Origin: Sepiola atlantica
Taxonomy: Eukaryota; Mollusca; Cephalopoda; Sepiida; Sepiolidae
Direction: 5' to 3'
Length of the DNA: 64,000 nucleotides
NCBI GenBank assembly: GCA_963556195.1
Contig: OY744551.1
Coordinates: 8,655,635 to 8,719,634 of the forward strand
Both the position numbers and the translations under genes were made by a program. The notes below the pieces were generated by a model. The model ran no database searches. It was not told the origin of the DNA and worked only from the letters and a program-made list of their open reading frames with translations. Shown here one piece after another: positions 1-10,139 of this stretch; the stretch's first letter is position 1, and each line of letters opens with the position of its first letter.

Positions 1-165
1 TGATCATTGGTGTCCTGAAAGGAATGCTTTGGTAAGCCTTCATAAAATCACATATAAATGCTCTGTACTCTGTAATCGCGTATCATCGAGCTTGTTTTTA
101 TTGGAACAGCCCCGGTCTTCACTGAATGATCTATTTTATAAATGAAAAATCTAAATCTATATATA
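1..165 (+). repeat. Downstream part of hammerhead repeat family C
   Basis: Strongly similar to 21841-21985 (AATGCTTTGGTAA..., then ATCACATATAAATGCTCTGTAC, CATCGAGCTT, CCCGGTCTTCACTGAAT). At 21590-21965 that stretch lies just downstream of hammerhead motif C1. The hammerhead part of this copy would be before base 1 and is not visible. An (AT)n run follows at 158-182. Confidence 0.75.
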
Positions 166-196
166 TATATATATATATATATAAACAGACAAATAT

Positions 197-455
197 TTGA
201 AATGTTGTTTTAGAGCCCAAATAACGCATATATTTTTCTTTAAATAAATACTTATTTAAATTCGACTAAGTTTCGACTGTAGAAAGTCATCTTCACAAAA
301 TAGTAAATTTTTTTTTTTTTTTCGTGACATAATATCACTAGAAAATCCGTATTGTTTTGCAACAGTGAATTTTTTTTATTTTACAGTCGGAACTTATTTG
401 AATTTATTTAAAGAAAAATGTATGCATTGTTTGGGCTTCAAAACAAAATTTCATA
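197..455. repeat. Foldback repeat with degenerate hammerhead half
   Basis: Imperfect inverted repeat with arms about 197-282 and 383-455, sharing GAGCCCAAA / TTTGGGCTTC, ATTTTTCTTTAAATAAAT / ATTTATTTAAAGAAAAAT and AAGTTTCGACTGT / ACAGTCGGAACTT. On the minus strand the left arm reads GTGAAGA, GACT...AGTC, GAAAC, GUC (bases 296 down to 265), which resembles a hammerhead core with C3 changed to G. Confidence 0.65.
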
Positions 456-499
456 GTCATATTACCCGACGCTTTCAAAAAGGAGGACCAACTTCTAAC

Positions 500-502
<3 letters not shown>

Positions 503-534
<32 letters not shown>
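503..534. repeat. (AT)n microsatellite
   Basis: Uninterrupted TA dinucleotide run, directly followed by the first copy of the 541/883 direct repeat. Confidence 0.95.
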
Positions 535-539
<5 letters not shown>

Positions 540-540
540 T

Positions 541-1030
541 ATAAAAAATAAAAAAAATGTTTTTAAGATCAATAAATAATTTATTTTTAAAAACAAATAA
601 TCTGCGTTGTGCAAGGTTTTCCTAATATTTTATAAAAAAAAATATCTTCGTTATTATTGCCACCCACCCAACGCTTCAAAATGTGTGACTTTTTAATATA
701 CTCTTCCACGCCGACCACGTGACACACAGCCACATCAACATTTTTCTTTCTTCGTCAAAACACCTAGACGGATTTTCAACTTGACCACGAGAATGTCTCA
801 ACCAAGAGGAAAAAAGAAAAAAAAGAAAAAGAAGAAATATTCTTCTGAAGATGGTAGATTTACCGAAAGTACTCAAGTTTATAAAAAAAAAAAAAAAATG
901 TTTTTAAGATGAATAAATAATTTATTTTTAAAAACAAATAATCTGCGTTGTGCAAGGTTTTCTAAATATTTTATAAAAAAAAATATCTTCGTTATTATTG
1001 CCACCCACCCAACGCTTCAAAATGTGTGAC

Positions 1031-1042
<12 letters not shown>
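541..1042. repeat. Direct duplication of about 160 bp
   Basis: Bases 541-702 and 883-1042 are near-identical (TTTTTAAGAT.AATAAATAATT..., CTGCGTTGTGCAAGG, CCACCCACCCAACGCTTC, GTGTGACTTTTTAATATA). The 180 bp between them (about 703-882) are not duplicated. An (AT)n tract follows at 1039-1078. Confidence 0.85.
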
Positions 1043-1079
<37 letters not shown>

Positions 1080-1082
<3 letters not shown>

Positions 1083-1790
1083 GGCCGAATACATAAGGTC
1101 AGTTTAATTTTATTCGAATTGGATTTAGCGGAGTTTGCATATAACCAGGAAGTTATGGTTTGCATTACTCCTATCAGTTCTTAAGAACCCTGAATTTGGA
1201 CATGATAATATTCAACCCTAAGTGAGTGGTCTGAACTTTTCATATGATTTGTTTTCTCTATCGTTTTTTTATCGTTTTATTAATTTGCATACACCTTAAA
1301 TACAATTTTCACTGTTATCTACTGCATCGATAGCAAACGAATTTCCCGCCTGGATAACTTCTTTCGCTTTTGGATCACCATTCACCATTTAGATTATTTT
1401 TTAATCAACCTCTTTGATATCTTTCCTGGAGCTATTTTAAACGTTTTGACTTGGATGAACTGTATAGGTTTACAAAAAAGTATGTTTTGGGCCGATATAT
1501 TTGATGTTTTATATACCTTTATGTATTTTTATATATATGTTTTTATATATTTTCAAAGTTTAATTTTTATTACCTGCAGTAATGTCATTGCGGAAATGGT
1601 CCTCTGAGGAGAAGATTTTCTTTAAAAACTCATGAGTTAAGGACTTTAAAGTACTTTGCCTGAACATTGAACTGTAATAAAATTTGATTCGCACCTTATT
1701 TTATTCATTTCACTTCATCTATTGCTATATATATATGTTTCGATTTGATAAAATGAACAGTAAAATGAATAACATCTTTGTCACTAGAAT
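1080..1790. other. Intronic stretch, nothing recognised
   Basis: AT-rich sequence with short (AT) runs near 1540 and 1720. I see no exon-like frame with splice sites and no repeat family shared with the rest of the window. Confidence 0.5.
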
Positions 1791-1794
1791 TTAG

Positions 1795-1985
1795 CGTCTA
1801 TAGAAGACATTACCGCAGGACTGCTTCCTTTCAGACTACAACATAATCATCTACAAATCCAATGTCAACAAATACTTATCAAACTTAGTTTATAGTATTG
1901 ATCAATTTCGGATGCCAATCCATCCATCTCATTAACTCTAATCCTCCAGTGGCTCCTGGCCTTGATAAGTGGTTACATAACAGTA
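1795..1985 (+). mobile_element. Diverged non-LTR retrotransposon 3' end
   Basis: Diverged copy of the LINE tail seen better at 2570-2880: CGCAGGACTGCTTCC..., AATCCAATGTCAACAAAT, CTCATTAACTCTAATCCTC and GTGGCTCCTGGCCTTGATAAG appear in the same order. Confidence 0.6.
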
Positions 1986-2569
1986 AAAAAAACAACTAAA
2001 TATAGCCTACATTACCCTCCTTTACGCCTAGCAGCTTTGTTTTAAAGTTCAAATACTTTATTCTCATCCTGTATGTACAGTTTTCTGTGTATGCAATAAA
2101 GAGGACTTATGCAGTTTACGAACCGCTTTTGGATCGGCACATTCTGGCAGGTTATGTAAACCGCCGGAAGGTGGGGAAACGCTTAGCCGACGAAAACTGA
2201 AGCAGCCGACAGTTGGAAGAGCTTAGCGTTAGCCAATGAAATTTGCAGCAGCCGACAATTGGAAAACGCGATGAAAATATGGCAGAGATCTAATCGACAG
2301 CCACCTGCGTGAATTCATGTGAAGACAGAAATTGAGAAACAATCCCTTCGTCTTCATATCAGAGCACATTGCTGAAGTGTACCCTGTCGAACAGCTTCCC
2401 TCAACAGAAGAGACGTTGCTAGTCTTTCTCTGCTCTATTGCCATTGTAATGGTAGGTGGTTGACTAAACTCAAATCTATGGCTCCCTGTAAAACATTCAC
2501 AACAAAAACTCATCTAGCTACAACCACTGTCAATAATTTTCCTTTCTTCCCCTGTGTACCTAAAACTAA

Positions 2570-2880
2570 ACTGAACTTCCATGAGCAAAGTTTCGTTCCA
2601 AGAACACTCCGTCTGTAGAACACAATACCACAGGGATGCTTCCCAGCTGACTACAAAATGGTCGTTTTCAAGTCCAATGTAAACAAATTGTTGTCGAGCC
2701 GTCCTCTTAAATAATCTAATTTCTAACCAGTCTCAACTATCGTTACCAATCCTTACATTGTTGTTCCACTGTCCTCCTGACAAACTCATTAACACTTATC
2801 CTCGAGTGACTTATGGGCCTTGATAAGTAATGGCTTATCCTTGAGTGGCCTCTAGGCCTTGATAAATAAAAAATGAAAAT
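2570..2880 (+). mobile_element. Non-LTR retrotransposon 3' end, copy 1
   Basis: The frame around 2615-2710 encodes NTIPQGCFPADYKMVVFKSN then VNKLL...stop, the extreme C-terminus typical of CR1/Jockey-like reverse transcriptases (LWN.LP...F...Y...FK...). It is followed by a 3' UTR with ATCCTCGAGTG and CCTTGATAAGTAATGG. The TGG for Trp in the LWN motif reads TAG. The copy is 5'-truncated; the upstream 1990-2570 is unassigned. Confidence 0.75.
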
Positions 2881-3139
2881 AAACTAGTGAGAAAGTATTC
2901 TTAATATTTAATGACTTTGTGTAAGTGAGTTTGCTTGGTGACAGGTAAAAATTCCCATCGAACTTCCTCCAAAGGAGCAAGTTCGATGGGAATATCAAAT
3001 TAACAAATGGTTCTCAGTCATATGCATATCCCGATCAAGGGAGATGACGACGTTAGGTTTTTGCAGTTCTTGTAGGGAAGTGTCGATGGCCTCTTATATT
3101 CAGCGCCTGGTACTCTCAAATGGTCACCGATCTGGTACT

Positions 3140-3445
3140 GACTTCTATGAGTAAAGTTTCTTTCCAAGAACTATCCGTCTGTAGAACACAATACCACAGG
3201 GATGCTTCCCAGCTGACTACAAAATGGTCGTTTTCAAGTCTAATGTAAACAAATTGTTGTTGAGCCGTCCTCTTAAATAATCTAATTTCTAACCAGTCTC
3301 AACTATTGTTACCAATCCTTACATTGTTGTTCCATTGTCCTCCTGACAAAACTCATTAACACTTATCCTCGAGTGGCCTATGCGCCTTGATAAGTAATGG
3401 CTTATCCTTGAGTGGCCTCTAGGCCTTGATAAGTAATGACTTGTT
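3140..3445 (+). mobile_element. Non-LTR retrotransposon 3' end, copy 2
   Basis: Near-identical to 2570-2880 (same GGGATGCTTCCCAGCTGAC, AAATGGTCGTTTTCAAGTC and 3' UTR), about 560 bp further on. Either two insertions or a local duplication including the spacer 2881-3139. The spacer contains an inverted AAGTTCGATGGGAAT / ATTCCCATCGAACTT pair near 2947-2993. Confidence 0.75.
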
Positions 3446-3676
3446 AGTACATAAAGAACCCTACTGGGTGAGCAAAGCACAGGACTTCCTTTTTATTTCG
3501 TCCCCCAAGTTCACATGGTGTTCTTTTGCCCTGCTTATGTGGTCAGCCTAACCGACCTTTAACTAGGTTCACATATCATGGCCTATGTTGCGCGACAATA
3601 GCCTCGTAGCCACCTTTCTCCTTTTACTTTTTTGTCGTCTGTGATTAAGTTCACAGAAAATTTGCTAAAAGGAGCA

Positions 3677-3722
3677 GTACCTAACCCTAAAAGAAGCAGT
3701 ACTTAACCCTAACCCTAACCTA
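3677..3722. repeat. Short interstitial telomere-like repeat (CCCTAA)n
   Basis: ACCTAACCCTAA, a spacer, then TTAACCCTAACCCTAACC. TTAGGG is the usual molluscan and vertebrate telomere unit; this array is too short to be a telomere. Confidence 0.8.
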
Positions 3723-4143
3723 GTCGGTAGGGTTTAAAAAGAATTGGCAAGCAAAAAAATATTATTTACTAAAAAAAAAAAAGATTAAAAAAAATTGTTT
3801 GCCATCAGTTGTTGCACCATATTTTCTTCAAACAAAAATAAATATTTATTCATAAAACTTACCACATACGATGAGTGTTTTGTTTCCTTTGATTTGAATT
3901 TTTTTTCCTACATTTTGAAAAGTCCTTACAAATTTACATGTTTTTTCTCCAATTTTTCATAGAATTTTTTTCCAGTGCAATTAACATACGATGCCTGTTT
4001 CTAGAGTTTTAACATTGGCCAGCGTTTTCAACTTAAAAAAACCCAAACTTTTCGTTCGGAATGTGTCGATGAAAATGCGGTTCGTAAACTGCACAAGTAC
4101 CCAATCAAGAAAGACACTTATTTTCATTTTTTTTCCTCCGCAG

Positions 4144-4381
4144 GTACGAGTGGGGCGTAATTTAACATACCACATTGGTTTTTTGCGCTATGAGGAACCC
4201 GAAGGGACTTCCTTGCACATGGTCATTGGCTTGGCCGTTGGTGGCGCCGTCCTCCTCATGATTGTCATAATTGTCGTCATTGCGTATCGGGTGAAGTCGA
4301 AACAGAGCAACACGATGAAGAAACAATTACACGACCAGATGGATCAACTAGAATTAAAGGTCGCTCAGGAATGCAAAGAAG
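4144..4381 (+). CDS. PlexA: Plexin-A exon: end of ectodomain, transmembrane helix, juxtamembrane segment
   Basis: Internal exon of a class A plexin, the semaphorin receptor of the plasma membrane used in axon guidance and cell repulsion. It encodes 79 codons plus one base. Residues 1-21 end the ectodomain, about 25-49 form one hydrophobic helix (VIGLAVGG...VVIAYRV), and the remainder is a charged juxtamembrane helix ending AQECKE. The acceptor follows a pyrimidine run and CAG at 4141-4143; the donor is GTAGGAG at 4382. It starts in phase 0 and leaves phase 1, which joins correctly to the exon at 7053. The juxtamembrane stretch (MDQLELKVAQECKE, then AFAELQTD in the next exon) matches class A rather than class B plexins. 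The ATG upstream at 3991 is intronic, so the true start lies outside the window. Confidence 0.93.
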
Positions 4382-4393
4382 GTAGGAGCTCTC

Positions 4394-4805
4394 CCCCATA
4401 CACAATCACAACTACACTATACAAAATTTTTTATTTTTTATTTTTTTATTTGAATTCACCACAAACAAGAAATATTGCCACTACACTATACAAAAAATAT
4501 ATTACTATTAAAGGATTCACTGCTAATCTAATTCACTGATCATTATGAATTTTTTAACACAGCTGCTAGACGTGGAAATGTTTCGATCGTAGCTTTAATA
4601 AGCAACAATACCCTGTTACCTCTGCCTAAATGAAAAACTTGACATAATTAGATTTAGTCACAGTGGTAAACTTCTTAACAAAAAACATGAAACTTTGATT
4701 ACTTGTAGACATAGTAAGTCACACACCCTTAAAAACAATTACACTGTACAAAGATTTTTTTTTTTAAATTTGAATTCACCACAAACAAGAAATATTGCTA
4801 CTGAG
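4394..4805. repeat. Partial direct duplication at start of intron
   Basis: A segment with ATTTGAATTCACCACAAACA and AGAAATATTGC occurs at about 4435-4480 and 4765-4800, each preceded by an ACACTATACAAA or ACACTGTACAAA motif. Confidence 0.6.
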
Positions 4806-4879
4806 ACGTAAGGGGCTACTGTGATTAGGGGACAAATTTATAGGAAGCATCCTAAGTGGGGAGTGGTGCAGCGAGATGT

Positions 4880-5262
4880 TTGTTCACATTACATTTAAAT
4901 TTCTGCATGTTGGTACAGTCGGGGAAACAGGGAGTTAGGAGAGAATTCCTAAGGCCTGCAAGTAGAAAGTTTTCCGGCATCTGAGGATGTCTATAATGAA
5001 GGGGTGGGATTTTGCTGTTTGTCAGGTTGGTCGGGGTTATTTAAGTTGGGGGGGGGGGGGAACAAGTGCAGTAAGTTGGTCGGAGCACATTCCGTGGAAG
5101 TACTTGTAAAACAAGCACAGTGCTGCAGCGATGGGGCAGGGGCTGGAGCTTGGTAGACAGTGCGGGACCTATTAGTTAGAGACTCTTTTTTGCATCCTGT
5201 CTAAGAGGGAAAGACTAGTGGTTGGTGCACCAGTCCAGATATGGCAACAATACTGTGAAGCC
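4880..5262 (-). mobile_element. LINE reverse-transcriptase 3' fragment
   Basis: The reverse complement matches the 25850-26240 LINE copy in order (TATTGTTGCCATATCTGG, GGTGCACCA, TTTACAAGTACTTCCA, TGTGCTCCGA). It corresponds to the region after the RT catalytic core. It contains a G run at 5047-5061 and several indels, so it is dead. A TG/G-rich microsatellite follows at 5325-5377. Confidence 0.7.
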
Positions 5263-5453
5263 TATATTTTTCCAATATGAATCTGTCAGTCCGTCGGTCA
5301 GAACTTTGTAAACGTAAGAAATACATTGTGTGTGTGTGTGGGTGTGGGTGTGAGTGTGTGTGTGAGGGGGGGGGGGACTGTCTAATTTCCATATCTTAAT
5401 GTAAACCAACATTTTGTTTGAGTAATTTATAAATAAACTAACAATAAATAGAG

Positions 5454-5529
5454 TTGACGCCGTGACTAGGAATTGAAACCGTAATCTTAATCTCTAGTCT
5501 TTAAGCCTACTATCTGAGCTACCATGCCA
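5454..5529 (-). pseudogene. tRNA-like sequence (SINE head or tRNA pseudogene)
   Basis: On the minus strand: GGCATGGTAGCTCAGATAGT (A-box-like TAGCTCAGATAG), then GGTTTCAATTCC (B-box-like). Spacing is tRNA-like, but the acceptor ends do not pair well and the anticodon arm is not convincing, so it is probably a tRNA-derived SINE remnant. Confidence 0.55.
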
Positions 5530-5639
5530 AAATCATGAAAACTCAGTCAAATTAACTTAATTATACAAAAAACGCTTCACATCTAGAAAGAGGAAATACG
5601 GTTTGCTTTTAAGAAATCAAACTTGCCATTCTTTTAATG

Positions 5640-6290
5640 AAAATTTATTTTTTTTAACTTGGTATATAACATTTTAAATTAAAGCGCTCAGTGAAAAGTT
5701 TAATTTGTATGAATTCATGTTTTAACGGATTCAAATTATTGAGATACTCGTTCCTCAGTTTTTTTTAATATATAAAAGTTTTTTTTAAATATATAACAGT
5801 TTTTAAAAAATATATAACGGATTTTTTAATTGCTATATAACATTTTAGATTAAAGCGCTCAGTTTTTAAAGGATTCAACTTCTTATTGAGATACTCGTCC
5901 CTCATTTTTTAAAAATATATAACAGTTTTTTTTAAATATATAACAGTTTTAAAAAAATATATAACAGTTTTAAAAAATATGTAACAGTTTTTAAAAAAAT
6001 ATATAAGTTTTTTTTAATATATAACAGTTTTTTAAAAATATATAACAGTTTTCAAAAAATATATAACAGTTTTTAAAAAAATATATAACCGTTTTTTTTA
6101 AATATATAACAGTTTTTTTAAATATATAACAGTTTTTTTAAATTGCTATATAACATTTTAGTTTAAAGCGCTCAGTTTTTAACGGATTAAAATTTTTATT
6201 GAAATACTTGTCCCTCAGTTCTTTAAAATATATAACAGTTTTTTAAATACATAACAGTTTTTAAAAATTGCTATATAACATTTTAGATTA
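5640..6290. repeat. AT-rich tandem repeat, ATATAACAGTTTTTTAAA unit
   Basis: About 20 irregular copies of an 18-21 bp unit (ATATATAACAGTTTTT plus T/A run). They are nested in three larger repeats carrying GCTATATAACATTTTA and AAGCGCTCAGT (5660, 5830, 6140) plus a fourth at 6270. Confidence 0.85.
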
Positions 6291-6510
6291 AAGCACTCAG
6301 TGAAAAGTTTAATTTGTATTAAATAAAGGGTTCTGTTCGATATTCCGTCCAGATTCCCGAGTTCGACAGAAATATTCCTGAGTTCGAAGAGATACACCTG
6401 AAGAAGGCTGGGGGTTACAGCGGCCGAAACGTTGTGATGATAACACTCAAGATGAGAAATGTAGTCTGAATAACCTAGATTATATAAATTATCAATCCTC
6501 ATCTCAAAAA
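6290..6510 (+). repeat. Repeat family B unit (hammerhead-bearing)
   Basis: Shares GATTCCCGAGTTCGACA, ACACCTGAAGAAGG, GGCCGAAACGTTGTGA and GATGAGAA...GAATAACC with the copies at 14765-14965 and 42680-43445. Motif B1 lies at 6394-6438. The family also includes a Y-rich tail with TATATAAATTATCAATCCTC. Confidence 0.8.
6394..6438 (+). ncRNA. Hammerhead-like motif B1
   Basis: CUGAAGA (6398-6404), one extra A, stem II GGCUG/CGGCC (one G-U), GAAA (6426-6429), CG, UU, then GUG able to pair with the CAC just before CUGAAGA. Relative to the consensus there is one additional A between the CUGANGA box and stem II, and stem III is only ACGU with no loop, so activity as a monomer is doubtful. Confidence 0.5.
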
Positions 6511-6559
6511 TTCAGAAATATACTAAAATAACTTACGCACTTTGTATAAATCGGATGTG

Positions 6560-7045
6560 TTTTTATTGTATTAATTTAATTACATTTTTTTTTTATTGTA
6601 TTAATTTAATTTTTTTTTATTGTATTAATTAAATCAATTTTTTTTATTGTATTAATTAAATCAATTTTTTTTATTGTATTAATGTAATTAATTTTTTTTT
6701 ATTGTATTAATTTAATTACATTTTTTTTTATTGTATTAATTTAATTACATTTTTTTTATTGTATTAATTTTATTAAATTTTTTTATTGTATTAATTTAAT
6801 TTTTTTATTGTATTAATTTAATTTTTTTTATTGTATTAATTTAATTAATTTTTTTTTTATTGTATTAACTTAATTAAATTTTTTTTTATTGTATTAATTT
6901 AATTACATTTTTTTTATTGTATTTAATTAAATTTTTTTTTTATTGTATTAATTTAATTTTTTTTATTGTATTAATTAAATTTTTTATTGTATTAATTTAA
7001 TTAAATTTTTTTTTATTGTATTAATTTAATTTAATTTTTTTTTTC
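6560..7045. repeat. 23-bp T/A-rich minisatellite abutting plexin exon
   Basis: About 20 copies of TTTTTTTATTGTATTAATTT plus AAT with small indels. It ends at the pyrimidine tract of the 7053 splice acceptor. Confidence 0.95.
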
Positions 7046-7052
7046 TGTCCAG

Positions 7053-7189
7053 CTTTTGCTGAGTTGCAGACTGACATGACGGAACTGACCAATGATATGA
7101 GTGGTCAGGTTTCCATCCCGTTCTGGGATTACCGAACATACTGTATGAAGGTCCTATTTCCAGGCGATAAGGATCATCCAGTAACGAAG
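7053..7189 (+). CDS. PlexA: Plexin-A exon: start of cytoplasmic GAP region
   Basis: Second visible exon of the same gene. The first two bases complete a GCT (Ala) codon begun at 4381, giving [15 protein letters not shown], then [17 protein letters not shown] and DHPVTK. This is the conserved segment just inside the membrane, where the cytoplasmic RasGAP-like module begins; family members usually read PFLDYRTY.MRVLFPG..DHPV. The acceptor is a T-rich tract plus CTGTCCAG (ends 7052) and the donor is GTAAGTG at 7190. The exon ends in phase 0. Leu is replaced by Trp in the FWDYRTY motif. The upstream 23-bp T/A-rich tandem array runs to within about ten bases of the splice acceptor, and a telomere-like array starts about 240 bp downstream. 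Confidence 0.95.
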
Positions 7190-7432
7190 GTAAGTGCATC
7201 CCTTACTCGTAATAAACAAAACCCTAACCCTAATCCTATGGAAATTTGTCTCTAGGTGTTGTTCATACCAGTCGAGGATCCTGTATAGTCGAGAGAAAAT
7301 GTTGGGATCGCCGTTTTGTAGATGAGGTTCAGAGCTTGTTGTATGACGGAAAGTGCGGTTGAGTCGATCTTCAACCTTCTGACCTTGCTGGATATGAAGA
7401 AAACGGGGTATCAAGTTTGAATAGAACGACCA

Positions 7433-7590
7433 ACTAACCCTAACCCTAACCCTAACCCTACCCCTAACCCTAACCCTACCCCTAACCCTAAACTAACACT
7501 AACCCTAAACTGACCTTGACCCTAACCCTGACCTTGACCCTGACCCTAACCCCTAACCCTAACCCCTACCCCTACCCCTAACCCTAACCC
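7433..7590. repeat. Interstitial telomere-like array (CCCTAA)n
   Basis: About 25 units of CCCTAA with variants (CCCCTA, CCCTGA, CCTTGA) toward the 3' side; a further short run ACCCTAACCCTAA lies at 7212-7226. The degenerate interior suggests an old insertion rather than a chromosome end. Confidence 0.9.
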
Positions 7591-8085
7591 TTTTTTACAT
7601 TCTCTGGATTTTTCTTTATCGTTTATGGTTACAACAACAGAGAAAACGGTTTGAATTATCTCCCCTTTCAACTGACTCTTCAACTAACCCTAACTTCTCC
7701 ATCTACCATTTCAAATCACTTTTACTAATACAGTTTCGGCAACAAAACGAATATAGTTCGGGAAAAGTTATGGAAACAGGAATACAAAATATGTTGAGTC
7801 AGGATTTTTTCGTCTCGTCTAGCCAAGTCATGGCTGGAGCTGAAAAAAAGAAACATGTCCGATAGCGGAGACGTTGAAACTCTGACTGTTCGTAAAAGGG
7901 CAGGATAAAATTTAGGCGGAAGTTGCCTTTCCCATGCAAACGGTGTTCTTATCGAACAACATGTAAATCACTCCGCGAGTGTGAACATGCTGGTGCGAAA
8001 GAAAATAGATCGTAATTATGTAACCGCTAGAATACCATGGAAATTCTATGATTGTTACCTACTGTCTTCTCTAAGTGTTGTTTAT
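7591..8085. other. Intronic stretch, nothing recognised
   Basis: Mixed-composition sequence without tandem structure, spliceable conserved frame or shared repeat, apart from another short ACTAACCCTAAC near 7683. Confidence 0.45.
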
Positions 8086-8089
8086 ACAA

Positions 8090-8672
8090 GTCGAGGATAC
8101 GTCCTCGGCAATCAGTTCGACAGTGCCTTTTTTTGTTGTCTCGCTGAGCTATGGTTCTGTTCAGTCCTAGGAAGTCTACCTTCCTAGGTTTTACCTCCTC
8201 TCTTTGAGAAGGGGTTAGTTTTTTGGTTTTTTTTTATGGAAATCGCTCCAGACAAGGCATGAAGCTACTTTATGTAAGGAGCTCACAGGAACAAATATGA
8301 TTACCGCAAAAACAGGAGATGCCTATTGGCCTTATAGGTAGGAGGAAAACAGTCAGCAGGAAGAGAGTTCCACAAGCTTGCGGTTTTTGGAAAGAAGCTA
8401 CTTGAATAGGAAGCTGTATTACAATGAGGTATCAAAACAGCGAATTGATGGAAGACCACTAGACCAACGAGCTGGAACAAAAGAAGCAGGGAATAGATCA
8501 CAATTCTTTTTATTGCTAATCGCCTGAGGCACCCCTACAAGGGAATGCCGACGGGGCTGCTCAGGCATTTTTTGTAGGCTAGAGGGCGCTGCTCCTAGTG
8601 TGCTGGCTTTTCAAAACCCCACCCGGCCTTGTGTCTAACCTCCTGGAAATAGAGTAAATAAAAACAAGGTCT
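8090..8672 (+). mobile_element. Old U2-headed SINE copy split by a LINE insertion
   Basis: Body and tail of the SINE described at 44243-44616: GAGGATACGTCCTCGG..., GTTCTGTTCAGTCCTAGGA, ACCTCCTCTCTTTGAGAAGG at 8120-8215, then GCCTGAGGCACCCCTACAAG, GAATGCCGACGGGGCTGCTC and AATAGAGTAAATAAA at 8523-8661. The two parts are separated by a minus-strand LINE tail (about 8229-8505). The U2 head is not recognisable in this copy. Confidence 0.7.
8229..8505 (-). mobile_element. LINE 3' end nested in SINE
   Basis: The minus strand encodes SSFFPKTASLWNSLPADCFPP, then TYKANRHLL, a CR1/Jockey-like RT C-terminus, and ends with the tail AAGTAGCTTCATGCCTTGTC then TGGAGCGATTTCCA. The same tail ends the + strand copies at 34085-34620 and 58990-59060. 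Confidence 0.75.
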
Positions 8673-8873
8673 TTTTTTTTTGTCTAATTAATAATAATAC
8701 GTTAAGTCAATTTTATGTTCGTACGTATGTTATCACCCTCCATCCCTTTTTTAAAAGAGGGGATCACCTGATTGCCAAAGATGCAATGCATTTTATTTGA
8801 TGTTGCTGTTGTGTCGAATGTGACACCGGAAATAAGATACCCTTTCTTGGCTTTTTGGCTAGTTGTAGCCCAC

Positions 8874-8921
8874 CCTCCCCACCCTCCCCACCCTCCCCAC
8901 CCTCCCCACCCTCCCCACCCG
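8874..8921. repeat. 9-bp minisatellite CCACCCTCC
   Basis: About five perfect units; on the other strand it reads as a Gly-Gly-Trp repeat, which is incidental. Confidence 0.9.
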
Positions 8922-9094
8922 AACCGATGAATTTTGTGCATACACTTTTTGACGAAAGAGTGAATGCGGTATTTTGGTGATTGGAACTAGTTTAGAGAAT
9001 AGACCAAGACGACACCCACCTCACACAACCCATCTTTTGCCTTGTGCCATATCTTTTATATTTTTTTCATTTTTTACTTCTAAGAAATGTATAA

Positions 9095-9880
9095 AATTTT
9101 AAGATAAATAAACTTGGCCTTTTGGCTAGAATCTGTTAGAACACCTAACGAAAACGGAATTACCTCCCTTGAAACCATTTCGGGAGTTAAGAGTTATCGT
9201 CCTTGGAAAAAGGTCGTCTGCCCAGAGAGAAAGAAAACAAAGACCATGGCGTCAGACTGTGAATATATCAATCGCGTCCAGCGGCCAATTAACTCATTAA
9301 TTCATTCTGTGTTCAGTTTTAATAAATCTGTTAAACGTTTCTCTTGATAGTTCATCCATTTATTTACAAGTTATTATTTATAATTAACCTAAATTACGAG
9401 CTTATAAAAGAATCAAAGTGTAGTATCTGTTCTGATATTATACTTCATCTTTTTTTAACTCGCTCAACAAAGGAGAAATCCTTCTAAACTTAGGCAATTT
9501 TAATGTTTGTTCCAATCCAGAGTACCCCCTTTTTGAGGAGCTGGAGTTTTCCCACATTTAAAAGTGACTTTGTGTTTAACTCTCTTGTGAGGGGAGGCGA
9601 GTAAATGGGGAATCATTCCCTTCAACGATCTCTGTCAGACATCGCTCTCGGCAGGTCCTGCAGATGGCATCCATAATCCCCTAAAAAATGGTCGATGTAG
9701 GTATGTTTTCGTCTTCATAAACCAATCTAATTACATCTCCCCCCTCAGAGCAAAGTGTAGTATCTGTTCTGACGCCACACTTTGGGAAATTTCCATAGGT
9801 TAGTAGGGCATTTAGAGATTCGGGACCACTTCCATTGTCTTCCCAGGAAAGTTTATAATATAATTTAAATTTCATAAAAA
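9095..9880 (+). repeat. Region with three fragments of the U2 snRNA 5' end
   Basis: GGCCTTTTGGCTAGAATCTG (9117-9136), AATCAAAGTGTAGTATCTGT (9411-9430) and CAAAGTGTAGTATCTGTTCT (9753-9772) each match part of U2 bases 10-45. None is followed by the known SINE body, so these may be degraded heads or deletion derivatives. A partial duplication (GAGATTCG.GA.CACTTCCA then TTGTCTTC) links 9815-9845 and 9945-9975. Confidence 0.55.
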
Positions 9881-10059
9881 CTAGGATATATTTGAAGTTT
9901 TAATGGATTTATGACCTCATAGCCCTCTTATGGGTGTACTTCGAGATTCGCGAACACTTCCATTGTCTTCTCTGATAAATTTTACATAAGAATACATTTT
10001 TAGATTGTATGTAGATTCTCTAACCTTTCACTTTCATTCTATAGGGAACAGACATTGAT

Positions 10060-10084
10060 TTATATATATATATATATATATATA
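10060..10084. repeat. (AT)n microsatellite
   Basis: Pure TA run. Confidence 0.9.
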
Positions 10085-10139
10085 CAGAAGGTATAGCCAT
10101 CTATAGAGAGCTGTTTATTATTTTGGTATAGTTATAAGA

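Noticed and set aside
3991..4143. Plexin start codon at 3991
   Set aside because: The frame upstream of 4144 is AT-rich intron ending in a pyrimidine tract and CAG; plexins have a long ectodomain before this point.
5454..5529. Functional tRNA gene
   Set aside because: A- and B-box-like segments are present but the acceptor stem does not close; it reads as a SINE head. The same applies to 35636-35715 and 58498-58575.
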